A DNA stretch of 6,020 nucleotides from JALOAT01 sp041677345 (GTDB taxonomy: Bacteria; Pseudomonadota; Gammaproteobacteria; Thiohalomonadales; Thiohalomonadaceae), in assembly GCA_041677345.1 (NCBI GenBank), contig JBAYQE010000123.1, positions 1-6,020 of the forward strand, written 5' to 3'. Of the stretch, positions 5,546 to 6,020 are shown piece after piece; the first letter of the stretch is position 1; the number at the start of each line of letters is the position of its first letter. The notes beneath the pieces were generated by a model. That model was not told the origin of the DNA and did not search any database. It saw nothing but the letters and a program-made list of their open reading frames with translations. The translations under genes were made by a program, and so were the position numbers.

Positions 5546-5558
5546 GTGTTGTATTGCT
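5543..5558 (+). promoter_or_regulatory. Weak sigma-54-like candidate in front of acs
   Basis: GGGGTGTTGTATTGCT has GG (5544-5545) and GC (5556-5557) ten bases apart and a perfect TTGCT -12 element. Its -24 half (GGGTG) departs from GGCAC. It would start transcription near 5569, about 23 nt before the ATG. No convincing sigma-70 -35/-10 pair or CRP site was seen in the gap, so how acs is transcribed remains open. Confidence 0.18.
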
Positions 5559-5591
5559 CGTCAGTTTTGTTCTCTGATCAAGGAGTAAACG

Positions 5592-6020
5592 ATGTCCGAA
5601 GAGAAGCTTTATCCGGTCCCGGCGGAGACAGCCGCCAAGGCGCACATCGATGCCGAAAAGTACGCAGCGATGTATCGCCAGTCGGTGGACGATCCCGAAG
5701 GGTTCTGGGCGGAACAGGCCAAAGCCTTCGTCACGTGGTCCAAGCCCTGGGACAAGGTCCTCGACTGGGACTTCACCGCAGGCAAGATCCGCTGGTTCGA
5801 AGGCGGCAAGCTCAATGTGAGCTACAACTGCCTTGATCGTCACCTGGAAACCCGCGGTGACCAGGTCGCCTTGATTTGGGAAGGCGACGACCCGAACGAA
5901 GCCAAGCAGGTCACCTACCGCGAATTGCACGCCGAGGTGAGCAAGTTCGCCAACGTGCTGAAGAGCCGCGGCGTCAAGAAGGGTGATCGCGTCTGCATCT
6001 ACATGCCGATGATCATCGAA
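5592..6020 (+). CDS. acs: Acetyl-CoA synthetase (AMP-forming), N-terminal part (3' truncated by window edge)
   Basis: The first 143 codons of Acs, an enzyme of usually about 650 residues, are present. Acs activates acetate with ATP to acetyl-AMP and then to acetyl-CoA, releasing AMP and PPi, in the cytoplasm. The visible part is the N-terminal cap domain and the beginning of the AMP-binding domain. Hallmarks in order are YAAMYRQSVDDPEGFW, WSKPWDKVLDWDF, WFEGGKLNVSYNCLDRH, ALIWEGDDP, TYRELHAEV and GVKKGDRVCIYMPMIIE. The ATP-binding loop, the core catalytic motifs and the acetylation-regulated C-terminal Lys lie beyond the window. AAGGAG at 5580-5585, 6 nt before the ATG, fixes the start. It lies 147 bp after the exonuclease gene with no terminator between them, so both readthrough and a promoter of its own are possible. 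Together with the symporter it forms an acetate uptake and activation locus. Confidence 0.95.
   Translation, partial: MSEEKLYPVPAETAAKAHIDAEKYAAMYRQSVDDPEGFWAEQAKAFVTWSKPWDKVLDWDFTAGKIRWFEGGKLNVSYNCLDRHLETRGDQVALIWEGDDPNEAKQVTYRELHAEVSKFANVLKSRGVKKGDRVCIYMPMIIE

Overview
The window comes from a G+C-rich proteobacterial chromosome, most likely a gammaproteobacterium; a betaproteobacterium cannot be excluded. The grounds are strong preference for codons ending in G or C, consensus Shine-Dalgarno sites and the gene content (a DUF4212/VC_2705-type symporter pair, CBS-DUF294 proteins, a DnaQ-type exonuclease and acs). Every real gene is on the + strand. I see no tRNA or rRNA gene, insertion sequence, phage gene or CRISPR array.

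Layout. 1-453: the 3' end of a DUF294 nucleotidyltransferase-like protein. 454-591: a short intergenic region with two small hairpins and a possible promoter. 592-2673: a two-gene transporter operon made of a small two-helix membrane subunit and a large sodium:solute symporter. 2674-2886: a strongly structured intergenic RNA region ending in a textbook intrinsic terminator that lies directly in front of the next ribosome-binding site. 2887-5444: a translationally coupled pair, namely a full-length cNMP-like/CBS/DUF294 protein that is a paralogue of the one at the left edge, and a DnaQ-like 3'-5' exonuclease. 5445-5591: an intergenic region with several mutually competing inverted repeats. 5592 to the right edge: the first 143 codons of acetyl-CoA synthetase (acs).

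How the genes fit together. The symporter probably imports acetate or a similar short-chain carboxylate with Na+, and Acs activates acetate to acetyl-CoA, turning ATP into AMP and PPi. Between and beside them lie two proteins of a family that joins ligand-sensing domains to a GlnD/KNT-like nucleotidyltransferase fold. CBS domains in general bind adenine nucleotides, so a plausible but unproven reading is an energy- or nucleotide-sensing module attached to acetate uptake and activation. The role of the exonuclease in such a module is unknown.

The most interesting non-coding signal is the 2711-2865 leader. Its terminator sits 6 nt before the Shine-Dalgarno of the CBS/DUF294 gene, and its 5' arm can pair with alternative upstream GCACCC copies. 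This arrangement looks like transcription attenuation or a riboswitch-like element, and I do not recognise it as a known class.
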